DNA from: Allium sativum | Lineage: Eukaryota > Streptophyta > Magnoliopsida > Asparagales > Amaryllidaceae | Assembly: GCA_030737875.1 (NCBI GenBank) | Contig: CM060910.1 | Location: 634,185,303-634,249,302, forward strand | Length of the DNA stretch: 64,000 nt | Direction: 5' to 3' | In this document: positions 35,648-47,719 of the stretch, piece after piece | Layout: every line of letters starts with the position of its first letter | Numbering within the stretch: position 1 is the stretch's first letter | Notes under the pieces: generated by a model | What the model was told of the DNA's origin: nothing | The model's database searches: none | What the model saw: only the letters and a program-made list of their open reading frames with translations | Program-made: the position numbers and the translations under genes

Positions 35648-37029
35648 ATGGATAGTGAGTATTACACATGGATAGGACTTTCTAGATCGAGTGTAGAATA
35701 TTAAGAGGGGTAACAGCTTTTCTAAGGAATTACTAAAGCTTATAAAAGAAGCCTTTCCTGATGCCCAGCTGCCTTTATCTTCCTACGCTGTAAAGAATGT
35801 CATTAAGGATTTAGGTCCTGATTACCATAAATTACATGCCAGCCCAAACCATTGCATGTTATATTGGGCAGAGAATAAAGATAAAGACGCTTGTGACATT
35901 TGTGGTTTTTCGAGGTGGGCTGTAAAAGAAAAAGAAGACATCGTTGATAATAATGATCCACCAAAGTCGATTCCCAAAGTGTCGTCAAATGTTATGAGGT
36001 ACTTTCCTCTAAGACCAAGGTTACAAAGGATGTTTATGTGTAAATAATTTTCCAAACTTATGAGATGGCACCAAGTGGAACTAAGAGAAGATGGAAAACT
36101 AAGACATCCAGGTGATGGTGTGGCATGGAAGATGATGGATGCTCACTATCCTGATTTTTCATCAGAAAATCATAATGTTAGATTGGGTCTAGCATATGAT
36201 GGATTTAATCAATATCGTTCAATGAATTCAAGTTATAGTACATGGCCAATTGTGTTGATAGACTACAATCTTCCGCCTTGGTTATGTATGAAACAAGAGA
36301 ATTTGATTCTTTCAACATTAATATCTTGTCCAGATTCTCCAAAGAACAGTATTGACGTATACATGCAACCTTTAATTGCGGAATTGAAAGCGTTATGGAA
36401 TGTTGGCATCAAAACATATGATTTCTTGACAAATGGGAATTTTAATTTACGTGCAAGTGTCTTATGGACCATTAGTGATTTTCCGGGATATGACATGTTG
36501 TCAGGTTGGAGCACGAAGGGGAAACTAGCGTGTCCAATATGCCATTATGAAACTTCTTCAAATTAATTGAAGCATAGCAAAAAAATGTGTTTTATGCACC
36601 ATAGAAAATTTCTTGATCCGACACATAAGTGGAGGCTGGACAAGAGGAGATTTAATGGCGAAACTGAAATTGGGAGCATTCTAGAAATATTATCAAGAAC
36701 TGATATTGAAGAATTATTGCAGGGGTTCAAAAATCGGTTTGGGGATAAGACGAAGAAACCTGGTAAAAGTGACGACCCTTTTAAAAAGGTCAATACTGTT
36801 TGACTTACCATATTGGTGTCATAATCCCCTTCGACATAACCTGGATGCCATACACATAGAGAAGAACATTTGCGACAAAATATTAGATACTTTACTTAAT
36901 ATAGGTAGCATGTCTAAGGATCATCTAAATGCTCGTTTGGATTTACAGGAAGTGGGCATAGGGAAGGCCCTTCATCCTGTTGAATGTGGTGACGGAAAGC
37001 ATGTTGAAATTTGAGCTGGCCCGTACACT
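35648..37029 (+). pseudogene. TNP2-type CACTA transposase, N-terminal and catalytic part, broken
   Basis: TNP2 (Transposase_21) cuts and moves CACTA elements. It starts at ATG 35648 (MDSEYYTWIGLS, fitting the family N terminus), with a frameshift before NSFSKELLKLIKEAFPDA. Conserved blocks follow: CDICGFSRW, SNVMRYFPLRPRLQRMF, MRWHQ, LRHPGDGVAWK, NVRLGLAYDGFNQYRSMN, STWPIVLIDYNLPPWLCMK, YDMLSGWSTKGKLACPIC, LPYWCHNPLRHNLDAIHIEK and NARLDLQEVGIGKALHP. Lesions are in-frame TAA at 36045-36047, TAA at 36564-36566, a frameshift near 36780 and TGA at 37012-37014. The conserved order stops abruptly at PYTL (37028), just before the filler and the LTR insertion. Confidence 0.9.
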
Positions 37030-37090
37030 AAATGCTCGTTTGGATTTATTGTCATGTAATTTACAAAATAACGGAAAGCATGTTGAATGT
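37030..37090. repeat. Filler DNA with two short copies of upstream TNP2 sequence
   Basis: AAATGCTCGTTTGGATTTA at 37030-37048 copies 36927-36945, and ACGGAAAGCATGTTGAA at 37071-37087 copies 36992-37008. Both sources lie within about 100 bases upstream and in the same order. Such patchwork copies arise when a broken end is repaired by template switching. Confidence 0.7.
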
Positions 37091-40000
37091 GTTGAAAATA
37101 TTCATGTGTTGAGTAAAATATTTTAAACAATAAAATTTACATCTTTATCATAATTTTATAAAATATATTAAATAACAAAATTAGTCATGTGTTGATGATA
37201 CTCACGTGTTGAGAATATTCACGTGTTGAAAGAAATATATATTCATGTGTTAAACAGAATAAATATTCATTTGTTGAATAGAATAACAAAGTTATTGAAA
37301 TATAAAAAGCCATGTTGATTAGCGATGCGCCATTTTGATGCGAACGATATTTATATCGATTATATTCGTTTTTATAATGATTATAGAAAAGGAAGTGATT
37401 CAAAATATAACGTTTTGAAAATATTATCATTTATATATTAATGATATGAAATATTCAATTTTGATTTGAAATTGAATATGAAGTTGAAATTGTTTTGAAA
37501 ACGAATTTAAAACGATTTATAAAATACGATTTGAATTGAAATCGACGAAATATATATAATATATATATATTAATGGCATGAATAGAACGCGCCGCGCCGC
37601 GGTAGTTCGCGAATTTTGACCATTGACTTCGAATTGACGTTGCGGGAGATCCGACCGTCGGATTCTCCTAAAACCGGAACCGTTGGGTTCGTATTGAAAA
37701 GAGCTTTCAAATGAATATTAGAAATTTGAAATCTAATGGTTGGATTTAAAATTATGTCCAAATCAAATTTGGACAAGATCGCTGCAAGTGCAGTTCGGTG
37801 GCCATTATTGAAAACCGACTGTACGGGCCTTGATAAAATTATTAAAAATATTAATAATATGTGTAAAATCATAATAAATGATTTAGAAAGAATTAAGGTG
37901 AAAAATTCCACATTTGAAAGGATAAAAATATATTTTTAATCGAAATGAACTAGTTTTGAACTAGATTTGAAGTTGTTTTAAAAATAATCAGAATTTCCAA
38001 TATACGAATTGGAATGGATTTGAAACGAAATTATCTTCGGAATATTTCGATGTTGGATTTCGTGATTATACAGATATGGTTGTGGAAATTTGAAAGATAT
38101 ATTTTATATCGTTATTTCCAATATGATATTTGTTGGTTTCAGAATTTGATATTGAATATAAGCCGGTATATTTTCTATTCAGAGCCTTGTATTTAATATC
38201 AAATGGGATTTTGGGTTTGTCGTGAATGGTGTCTTAAATAACACTGTTCTTGAACCCAGTTTAGAAAAGAATAAATCTTTTAATTAAGATTTAGTGAAAT
38301 TGTCCAGTTAATTAGTGTTTAACTGGAATTGAATTTGAATTGGTTTTTGGGGTTTATCGTGAGCGGTGTTTTGAATAACACATGTTCTTTAACCCGATTA
38401 ACAATATAATGTGATTTTGGGTTTATCGTGAATCGTGTTTTAGGTGACATTGGTTCTTTGACCCAGTTAAAGACAGGATATTGATTTTTGAGAAGATTAA
38501 AACTAAGTGGAGTTTTAATGAATCTTTAATTAGATTGAAAAGATCGAGAATGGAGTATCACAAGTTTTGCTCCAAAGCGATAGTTAAATCTTTAATTAGA
38601 TTTGAACGTGAAATGGTAATTAATATTTTCCAATAACATCATGGTGTTAGATATGGAGTATTACCAGTTTTGCTCCATGGGATGAATAAGTTAGGATTGG
38701 GAAATAAAATAAATAATTACTTCGGTGTGGTTCGCTAATTCCGACTAGTTTGGAAAACCTTAACATGGTTTGAAATGATATCCAAAGGAAGATTAAAGAA
38801 TAAATTTAGAAGAATTTATCTTTGATAAATTTAATGGTAACCTTTCCCTAAGAATGTGAATATTTGGATAAAAGAATATTCTAAATTGGAATGAGGCATA
38901 TGTTGTGTTTGTGTAACACTTGTTTATTTTATATGCGGGTTATCTAGAAAGGTCGGGTTTATACCCATTCTGAATAACCGATTCGACGATAAGTCGAAGA
39001 TGAAGACGGTGGTTGAAGACCAGAAGTCTTCACATCGTTTGGATGATTATTGATGAACTTGATTGGGCTGTACACCCAAAGGGAGGGAATCAGTTGGTGA
39101 TCGTCCAGATGTACTTGGAGATCGATGGATATGCGAGGAAAGTGCCTCCGGTTTCATCAGACCCAGAACGAACTTGTAAATGGACTGTGTGTCTGACATT
39201 GGATTTTATTCTGTGTTGATTGATCTCTATTAAATATACATCTGTTTGGTGGCGGAGAATTTATTCTCTTGCTTAACACCCTTCTCTGAGACGTACGAGC
39301 TCAGAGGTTGTATATCGATGGACATCAGCCGCATGGAGTGAATTGCCTGTGTGGGCATGCCTAAGTGGCAGATTATCAAGGCTTCTTTTGAAAAGCAAAG
39401 TCTTGTGGTTGATGATCAAAGCACGGTCTGTGTGGCATAGCTTTGTGTATAACGTTAATTCGCGAGCCTCACATCTCGGTATGAGTCAAAAATGGGATAA
39501 GAACCGTTGGGAGAACACGATGTTTCTTTCTAGCTATGGGTGATGTCAGTGACCTACCAGCCCTGACATTTATGTACTTTTTACCTGTGTGGTTGTTGGA
39601 ATGCGAGACGCCTCGAATATATGGTCGATAACTGGCACTATGTGAGCCGACGTACATACCATTATATAGGTCCTATAGGACCGGGAAACGTGTGTTCAGG
39701 AATTGCCAATCCTCAAAAGTAAGAGAGGACCGGCCCAACCGATTCCAAGGATCGCTGTATGTGGTCCTGAGACATTTGCTAGAGTGTCTCGAATGGAGAG
39801 GAGATTACCCCTTGCCTCGTCTCATGATGGAATCCAATTTCCAATACGTGATAATTCGGTTTTATTTGTAGAACCTAGTATGGCGATATAGTAGATGGTA
39901 GTTATGCCGCCTATGATTGATACTTATGATTGAAATTGTTTCGACACTATACACTCATAGTAATATCAAAATTATGTGTTTTAAATGTATCAAGCATTCT

Positions 40001-40500
40001 TTGGCTATTATAAGGTAAAATCCTATCCTCCGTCTTGCGTTGCATTGTGTGATGGGACCTGGGTCTTATAATAGCTTCATTTTTCTTTATTTAGCATTGC
40101 ACTGTTTGTTTTATGCACTGGTATTCTTGGAAGGAAACCCGTTCCATGTTATACGGCGTAGTCCCTTGATTTACCTAACTTTAAAAATAAAGATTAATAA
40201 CTGTTTTAGTTCTCACACCAGTCACATGACTGACTTGGAGTTTATTGTTTTAACCTAAACTCTGGGTGCCCCTATTTTCCACATGGGCAGCTAGTAGTTT
40301 TGGTTTTGCAGATTTATATTCACATGATCCTGGTTTACAGCTGGAACGATATCCGGAAATCTCTGTATCCGTGTATCGCCTTCAGTTGTGCTTTGTATTA
40401 TTTTTCCGCTGCTATGTATTTAAATGTAATTTAAATCTCTGATATTTATCAAATGTGTAATATTTATTCATATTCTTGTATTCTGATGGAATTGTTGTAA
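37090..40500 (+). mobile_element. LTR remnant inserted in TNP2
   Basis: It contains no coding sequence. It shares features with the minus-strand unit at 3520-11995. The GCGGTAGTTCG block near 37600 matches that unit's U3 start region. Near its end it carries CTCACACCAG.C.CATGACTGAC and AACTCTGG, then a TTTCCGCTG stretch, as in the reverse complement of 3680-3990. It therefore seems to be a plus-strand LTR of a related family. Neither TGTAAC start nor target duplication could be fixed, so both ends are approximate. An AT-rich degenerate array of (T)ATTCATGTGTTGA units occupies about 37090-37290. Confidence 0.55.
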
Positions 40501-40745
40501 TAAACAATGAAATGTTCTTCTGTTCATGTTACGATGTGTGTCGTTCTCAAAGCAATTCGTGCTTTCCTTACCGGGGAAGTAACAGGTTCTTGCAGTTCGA
40601 CTGTAGAAGGTTACTTGGAAGAAGAGTGTGTGACCTTCTGTTAAAGATTTTTGAAGCGTTAATGGAGGAACGAAAAACATGTCGACTGATTTAGGCAGAT
40701 GTCCAACTGATTTGGAATATCATATTGGAACAAAGAAGAATAAAG

Positions 40746-41673
40746 ATGGAGATGTTCAATTTGAAAGATGCAGATAGGAAGGCAATGCATCACTATATTT
40801 TGTTCAATTCCGGTAATAAAGAAATTGAGAGTTTGATCGAGTAAGTTCTTAAGTTCCTATATCATTTTCCTTAACTATAAATTAACATCTGCAATTCATA
40901 GTTTTTTGACCTTAATTATTATTTAGGGTTCATCAAGCTTTTGTGGATGGTCTTGCAAATCCAAGAGGATACAAGAGGGAATGAGAACATTTCGAAGAGT
41001 TTTGGAATTGGCTTAAAGAAGAGGTTCTAAAAAACGACAATATTTCAAGAGATTTAGAGGTGTTTGCATTAGGTCCTAATCGAGTAGCTATGAAGTTTAC
41101 TGGTTATATAGTAAATGGATATATATTCCACACAAAATTTAGAGATTCTCGATGTACCACACAAAATAGTGGGTATTTTTGACAGTGAAAACCACCAGCT
41201 TTGCAAGTTCGAAAGACCAAAACCCAATAGCAGGTGATGTCAATTACTATGGATCAACTGAAGAAATTTTTGAGCTTGATTATTGGAGAGCTTTCATAGT
41301 GGTCCTTTTTAAGTGTTGCTGGTACCAAGAGGAAAAAAATTCATATGGTCTTACTCGAGTAAATTTTAACAAGTGCCATAAAACTGATCCTTATGTCCTA
41401 TCTTCGCAAGTGCAGCAAGTATTTTATATGGAAGATGAAATTGAAAAGAACAGTCATTATGTTATTAAAAAATTGCCGAGAGATCTGTGTGATGCTGAAA
41501 ATCAGAATGCAATGGAAGAAGAGATGATCAATACGCATTCACATGATATAGGCATAGGTGGTGAACTAGAACCAGAAGTTGTTGATGGGGGTTGGATTAG
41601 GGATGATGTCCCAGTAATACAACTAGAAACAGAACTAAAGGCAGAAGTTCCTAATCCTATTCCATCTCATTAG
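40746..41673 (+). pseudogene. TNP2 C-terminal part after the LTR insertion
   Basis: From 40746 the reading gives LKDADRKAMHHYILFNS, then an 86-bp intron (GT 40841, AG 40926), VHQAFVDGLANPRGYKRE, a TGA at about 40982, and EFWNWLKEEV. NGYIFHTKFRDSRCTTQNSG follows, matching the TNP2 C-terminal blocks. The ORF 41179-41673 continues with the DUF4216-like block (ELDYWRAFIVVLFKCCW, DPYVLSSQVQQVFYMED) and an acidic tail ending at TAG. The middle of TNP2 between PYTL and this part is missing, so the insertion was accompanied by a deletion. Confidence 0.8.
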
Positions 41674-41942
41674 GACAAAAAATTCCTCTTTCTTATTGCT
41701 TTAATTTGATCTAATTTATGATGTATTTGACACTTTTTATTTTTGCTGGAAATTATTATCTTTGGTGAATGTATTTGGCACTCTTTTCTCATAACGAAAT
41801 TTACACTGTTCACATGTTTTATGATTTAATGTCTTTCTTTACTGTCATCTAAATTGGTTATAGACCAAAATGTTATAGTTGTTGTTTTTTTTTCCACTTT
41901 AACATGCATGTACCTTATTCTAATGTATTCATTTTGTACAGG

Positions 41943-42287
41943 ATGGATGAACTTATTAATATTCGACTGCAACATGGAGGACAGTTTCGAAGGACATGTT
42001 AGGTCGGTGGAGAATCCTTCATAGTAATAGAATATGGTGTAGACCGCTTTTCTTACATTGTGCTTATGGACTTTATTAAAGATGCTCTCTATTACACTGA
42101 AATAGGAGGAGTCTATATCATTAGCAAAGGAACGAGGGGTGGCTGGCAGCTAATATTGAATGACAAGGACGTAACCGAGTACGTACACGGTTGCAAAAAG
42201 CAAGAAGAAGTGGTTTTTTACATCGACAACACCATTGACAAAGACAGTGAGCCGTTGATTCAACTGCATCCACATGTAATCATATAA
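41943..42287 (+). pseudogene. PB1-like domain ORF of the CACTA element
   Basis: MDELINIRLQHGGQF, then an in-frame TAG (42000-42002), VGGESFIVIEYGVDRFSY, KDALYYTEIGGVYI and GWQLILNDKDVTEYV. This is the pattern of the plant transposon-associated PB1-like domain (HHGG.F, YVGG, YW, L..D.DV). In MULE and CACTA proteins it forms the N terminus of an accessory or transposase protein. It is followed by a likely intron and an acidic linker (42535-42651). Confidence 0.6.
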
Positions 42288-42534
42288 CCAAGGAAAAACA
42301 TAATTCAAGGTAGATATGTATATGTAATATAGATCCATTCTTATATACATATGTGTGTGTGTGTAAAGAACTATGAAGTAGGCCATCGTTATTATTTTTA
42401 TTGTTCTACGTTCCGCTAAGAAGCCGGTTGCAAAGCACAAGTATACTACTGCACATAGACTTCAGCAGCAACATAAAATGATGAAAAACAAGCCAACTTA
42501 AGTGGGTCAGAAGTAACTATCATCGGAGCCTGAT

Positions 42535-43530
42535 ATGAATAATGATGAAGAAGATGTTATTGTGATGGACAAAGGAACCAGGAGGAAATTAAATGTAGAA
42601 AATGAAATAGATAATGGTGATGATACCCAAGAGAATGAAGCTAATGTTCAGGTATTTTTCAGTTTTCATTTCAGTTTTATTAATCTGGATGAAATCTTGT
42701 ATTTCAGACTACTTTTTATTAAAAAATTTGTGCATGCATTCTGTAAAATAGCAAGAACTGTTTATATGTCGACTCTATTTGGTTAACTAGCTTAAATTTG
42801 TTATCGAAGGTAAGTAATAATGCTAATCTGCTTGCAGTTCTCACAACCATCAGTTTTGACGAAGTATGAACAAGAGAGAATCGCGTGAATGCAAGAAAAC
42901 GATGCAGTTAGTAGATCACTTGGGGGTGCCTTCATTGGTTAGTTGCATGCAAGAGGCTGCCGCACGAAATAGGAAAGAAAAAGGTAAAGATGTTGCTGGA
43001 CGTGATGAATACATTTCAGAAAATACTGGTGAAGACGTCACTGGTAATTCATCGGTTTCGGAGGTATAAAGAAGTTATTTGTTTATTACTTATTGTCTTT
43101 GCCTTTAGGAACGTAAAAAATCTTGAACTTCAACTTAATTGTAGAGAATCAAAATTGTTAAGTCGAAGGATACTTTGCCTGGACCGAGAACTCGTTCGCG
43201 AACCAATGCAGCCATTGAAATTGAGAAGGAAGCGATGACCTGCACCCCTCCCCCCACTCCAAAAAAGCTGGCTCCAACAACGAGTTGATCATGACACACA
43301 CTCCCAATCCAAAGAAACTCAATAATCGGGAGATGTTCACAGAAATATTAAAGAAATTGACAAAACCTACACCGTCATTTTTAGGAGTTTTAAAATCTAC
43401 AACGTCTCGTCCATCCGTTATAAAACCTACACATAGCAAATTGTTCAAACAATCAACCAATTCATGTGAAGTTGTTGGTTCAGTTGCTGCTTATTTAGCA
43501 ATGCGGAAACATCAAAAGTAGAATGTTGAA
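42535..43530 (+). pseudogene. Linker exons of the second CACTA gene
   Basis: Several exon-like pieces are separated by T-rich introns: an acidic stretch (MNNDEEDVIVMDKGTRR), a piece with TKYEQERIA next to a TGA and then MQENDA, and a proline/lysine-rich stretch (43285-43521). The frame changes between pieces, so exon boundaries are uncertain. The arrangement, a variable acidic/basic linker before the Transposase_24 domain, fits TNP1/TNPA-like genes. Confidence 0.5.
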
Positions 43531-43675
43531 GCGCCTCCAACAATGGAAAATCTTACTGATCGGTTAGAGCAGGAATGGATTACACAGGAAGATGAAGCAG
43601 GTACAGTACAATATAATGTTTCTTTATCTATGCACTGCATTGCACTGTTGAGCGTGTCTATTTTCTATTCTTTTT

Positions 43676-44961
43676 TTGAACCTGGTAGATAAAGTACAAG
43701 GTCCAAAAAAACATAGAGGAAAGTCAAAAATATCTAAGGTGCATGCTAGAACCCCTGATGATAAAGTAGTCATTGAGTTGAATGAGGATGGTCAGCAGGT
43801 ATCTAATAATATTACAGAGTTAAGCAATTTTCTTGGGACACTAGCAAAGGATAATGTGTCTCTTACTTACATCAATTGGCATGGTATTCCTATTCAATTA
43901 AAGCGACAAATGTTGGAATATGCTCTGGTACAATCTGATTTCCTTAACCATATACAGTTCAACTGACTTCCTAAATGTTTAGCTTTAATTAATTAGTTTG
44001 TTTCCTGAATTTTTTGATTGATATATTGTAGGCTAGGTATGTCATTCCGAAAGAAGGACACAAGTGGGTCTTGAACACGCTTAATGACTCTTGGAGGCAG
44101 TACAAGTCTCGCATCAAAGCAAGGTACTATAAAAAATATTCAACTAATGAGAAAAGGCTTGCAAATAGGCCCAATACAATTCCGTTGGAGGATTTTAATG
44201 TTCTCTTGGAATACTGGGGGGACAAAGCAGTTCAGGTACGACTTTAATGATATTCACATTTGTATAATGTTTAGTAGTTTACATTATCTTGTTTAGTGCT
44301 AATCTTTTCTTTAGTAGTTAGTTTACATTATCTTGTTTAGTGCTAATCTTTTCTTTAGTAGTTCACATTATCCTTGTTTAGTGCTTTTTTTGGATTTCCA
44401 GGCCCTAGATGATACTAATTATGCGCATCATAATTCATTAAATGAGACACATACCATGGGTCCCAAAACTCATGCAGTAGCCAAAGAAAAGATAGTATTT
44501 GTTTTTTTGAACTTAAGTTAATTTTTTTTTGATTGAGTTGAATTGGCCACATGATAATTCTAATTTGTTATATGATTGAATTATATTTTATATATCATTG
44601 TCACAATGTTCATAGGCGGCAGCTAGATCTGTAAATTCTTAACATTGATTGTTATAATTGTGTTTAATTTTTGGTAATCCTAATACTTGGCAGAGAAAGA
44701 AGGACCCAGAAAAAGCCTCCCCATCCACTGCCTTGGTTTATTTGGAAACATATAAACGAGAACCTGGTAGAAGTTACAAGACTAACACGGATGAACTAAA
44801 GGCCAAATATGTGAGTACATATATAATTAGATACTGAAATAGCAATACTTGTGTCAGTATAATTGGCACATTGTATGTTTTTTGGAGCTGCTTATTAAAT
44901 CGAACACATAGTTAGTTTGAAAGAAAACCAGTTCTGTTAATAAATTCATTCCTGCCAGCTG

Positions 44962-45018
<57 letters not shown>

Positions 45019-45391
45019 TTGGCTGGTTTTCATTTACTAGGTGAAGGTTCAAGCAATGGTGGATGCAGGAAATATTGTTGAGGCAGATGCACTTGTTTTT
45101 GGTGGGAAGAGCCACACACGGAACTGGCTTGTAGGAAGGCGAGGTAAAATGGCCAAAAAGTCTCCAACAACTCCTGGTTCTTTGGACAATTATGTGCAAG
45201 AGCTGACCCAAAAAATAAGTCAAGAGCTTAAGGCGAATTTCAAAGAAAAGGTGAACAGAAAAGTGAAAGAGAACCTGTTATGGGTGTTAAAAAAGCTAGG
45301 TGAAGCCAATCCGGATCTTAATTTAGACGTCGGAGACTTTTGTGTCACCAAAACCAGTGATGAAGATGACATTGTTACCCCTGTAACCTAG
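43676..45391 (+). pseudogene. Transposase_24 (Ptta/En/Spm) protein, multi-exon
   Basis: This is the second CACTA-encoded protein, thought to bind subterminal repeats. Exon pieces are 43676-43966 (KVHARTPDDKVVIELNEDGQ, LSYIN-like LTYINWHGIP), about 44034-44236 (YVIPKEGHKWVLNTLNDSWR, YKSRIKARYYKKY, RPNTIPLEDFNVLLEYWGDK), about 44400-44490 (HHNSLNETHTMGPKTHAVAK), 44694-44812 (KDPEKASPSTALVYLETYKR) and 45041-45391 (VKVQAMVDAGNIVEADALVF, then a coiled-coil-like basic/acidic tail). Introns with GT/AG lie between. An (AT)n tract fills the last intron. No stop was noticed within these pieces, so this gene is better preserved than TNP2, although its N-terminal exons are damaged. Confidence 0.75.
44964..45016. 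repeat. (AT)n microsatellite
   Basis: An AT run in the last intron of the Transposase_24 gene. Confidence 0.95.
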
Positions 45392-45419
45392 GAAACTGAC
45401 TGAAGTATTTGGATGGTAT

Positions 45420-46268
45420 GTGTTAGCACTTGTGATATATTCTGTTCTTTTAAATTATGGCACCTGTGGTATGTGTTCGTGATGGCACTTGTGGTATGTT
45501 TGTATGATAGCACTTGTGGTATGTGTTGGTGATAACACTTGTGAGTTAGTATAAATAATTGGTTGGCCTGACTGTGGTTATGAATGTTTTGGAGTATTTA
45601 TTGTAATAATATTGTGGTATATATGTATGAATGTGATACAATGTTTTGGATTGAGTATATGTACTGCAAAATGTGCAATTATAGGGTTGTAATACGGTTG
45701 CATTTGATTATTTTTTTTGGTGTTGCATTTGATTTTTTTACCATTTCAGTTGATGTTTTATGGTGTTGCAGTACAGTATTGTGGTGTCGCATTAGATGGT
45801 GATGTGGTGTTGCATTAGATTGTTGTGGTGTTGCATTAGACTGTGTTGTGGTGTTGCATTAAGTATAATATTATTAATTCCACAATGGTACGGCATGTGG
45901 GGCCCACAGCTTACGTGGTGCCATGTGGATAGCTGACTGTGACACATATGCAGCTGACGTGGAGAGATGGTGTGGCATGTGACACGTTGGCAGCATACGT
46001 GGAAAGTCCATTCGGACCCCACTACCATGACTTGGAAGTCAGGCTTTGGTTTTTACTTAAGGCAATGTTGTATGTTGTTGCATTACATGCATTTACTGTT
46101 GCAATAGGGTTATAATGCAACACTTTCTTTCCATGGCCGTAGATGGGCAAAAGCGTCGCCTTAAATGGCAAATGCAACGGCCGCGGATGCCACGCCCCCT
46201 TGGTGTTGCCTATTTGAAAAAATGGCCTACGACAACGCTTTTTTAATCTACGTCCACAGTAAAATAGT
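45420..46268. promoter_or_regulatory. Right subterminal repeat region of the CACTA element
   Basis: It has four to five units of GCACTTGTGGTATGTGTT at 45428-45545, then at least four copies of GTGGTGTTGCATTAGA at 45715-45865. CAGCTGACGTGG- and GGCATGTG-type repeats follow near 45890-46010. The TTGCATTAGAT core also occurs at the left end (about 34030). Subterminal repeats of this kind are the binding sites for CACTA-encoded proteins. Confidence 0.6.
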
Positions 46269-46296
46269 GTCGACTATGCCAACTTTTGTAGTAATG
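46269..46296 (-). repeat. Right terminal inverted repeat of the CACTA element
   Basis: Its reverse complement begins CATTACTACAAAAG. The third terminal base is T instead of C compared with the left end. Confidence 0.9.
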
Positions 46297-47719
46297 GAAA
46301 ATATAACATACATACAAATTTCAACTCGCATCCTAGGCTTATTTGGATGATTTCAATAATGGATTAAGAATAGAGTTATAACATACACATATAATATATA
46401 CATGCATATTTATAAGATCCATTTTATCTAATTAACCTCTTTTTGGTGTTATGTACATAAAAACGTTTACATTGGATATATTTCAAATATGAATACGTTT
46501 GGGTTCAAACAGAATCCAAACCTAATCAAATCATGGAAAAAACCAAATTTAAACCCTTTTAGGTTACAATCGAATGTTTACATAAGGGTGAATTACACAA
46601 AGTAGAAACAACAACACCCCTTTCATCCTCAATCCAATATTAAGATCAAAATCCATAAACTCAAATATCATGACAATTCTTACGCAAATATAAAATAGAC
46701 GATTTAAGGGTTTCTGTATTAATGTTATTGTTTTCCAAATCCCCTTTAGGCATATTGATCAACATGTCAATCTATTAAAAATTAGAATATCCCTAAGAAC
46801 ACAATATTCCACTCACAGATCTAAGGAGGAACAAATAGGATTCTTATTGTAGATTCAGATCTGTGCTTAATCTTCATGATAAACATACTCGAATCCTCCT
46901 AATATATGTATATATGTATATAATAATCATTTTTAGAATCTTATGCATATATAAAACTTAAATCAAGAATTCATACCAAAATCTATATGAAGTTAGATTA
47001 GGTAAAAGATAGGAATGGAGGTTATAGGAAATGAAGAGAAATTCCTAGCCTTTTCTAGAATTCAGCAATGGCAGAAGGATAATATGGAGGTATAGATAAG
47101 AGAGTGGCTAGGGTTCTGTTTTGTGATTTGAGGGCCTATATATAGTTACGTGTGTAAGAATAGGCCGTTAGATTATTCAGATGTAATTCTGGCCATATAC
47201 TTATGTATATATCCCTTTAGAAAACCCTAACCAAACATAAATTCATTAAGCCTCTCAGCTGCCATGCGGTCAACCTGGGTGGTCGACACCTCTTTTAGGG
47301 GGCCGTCGACCCTAGGTCGTCGAAACGCCTAATGAATGTATGTTGCGCTGACGTGTTTAATTATATAATACGTTGTTTATTTTCTTAATCTCTTTCCTTA
47401 CTTACAATATTCACTGTCCCCATAATCTTATCCTCTGTTTGAATTTCAAAATCTCCCTTGTTTATTTTAATATATATTGGACATATATATATATTACTCA
47501 TTTAATTATAATATATATATATTTCTGTGTTTTACTATCCAATTTCATTTGCTTATAACTTCTTCATGTTTTTACTGTTTTTAACATATTATATATGAAA
47601 ACGATTCAGAATTTCGCCAAGAATCCAAATAAAAGATTTTCGTAGCCAAATTTTTAAAGCTGTAAAATCTCATTTTCTAGCCTTATTATTAATATTTATA
47701 TATTTTATGGGGTGTTACA
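46297..47719 (-). repeat. Gypsy-type solo LTR, 5' part
   Basis: On the minus strand it starts TGTAACACCCC at 47719. It carries a GTCGAC-type block at 47279-47324 and a TATATATA box (47137-47144), followed by the ACCCTAGCC start-like stretch. It then runs to the CACTA insertion and continues at 33924. The order U3, TATA, leader gives the minus orientation. Confidence 0.75.

Larger units (their letters stand above)
33925..46296 (+). mobile_element. CACTA (En/Spm) DNA transposon, 12.4 kb
   Basis: The left end CACTACTACAAAAGTGGG and the reverse complement of the right end (CATTACTACAAAAGTTGG) match at 25 of 28 positions. The flanks carry the 3-bp duplication GAA (33922-33924 and 46297-46299) typical of CACTA elements. 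Inside are a GRF-type zinc-finger ORF, a TNP2 transposase, an ORF starting with a PB1-like domain and a Transposase_24 (Ptta/En/Spm) gene. Subterminal regions carry GTGTTGCATTAGAT-type repeats on both sides. The element is interrupted by an LTR remnant at about 37090-40500. Stops and frameshifts in TNP2 and the CATTA right terminus make it non-autonomous now. Confidence 0.93.
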
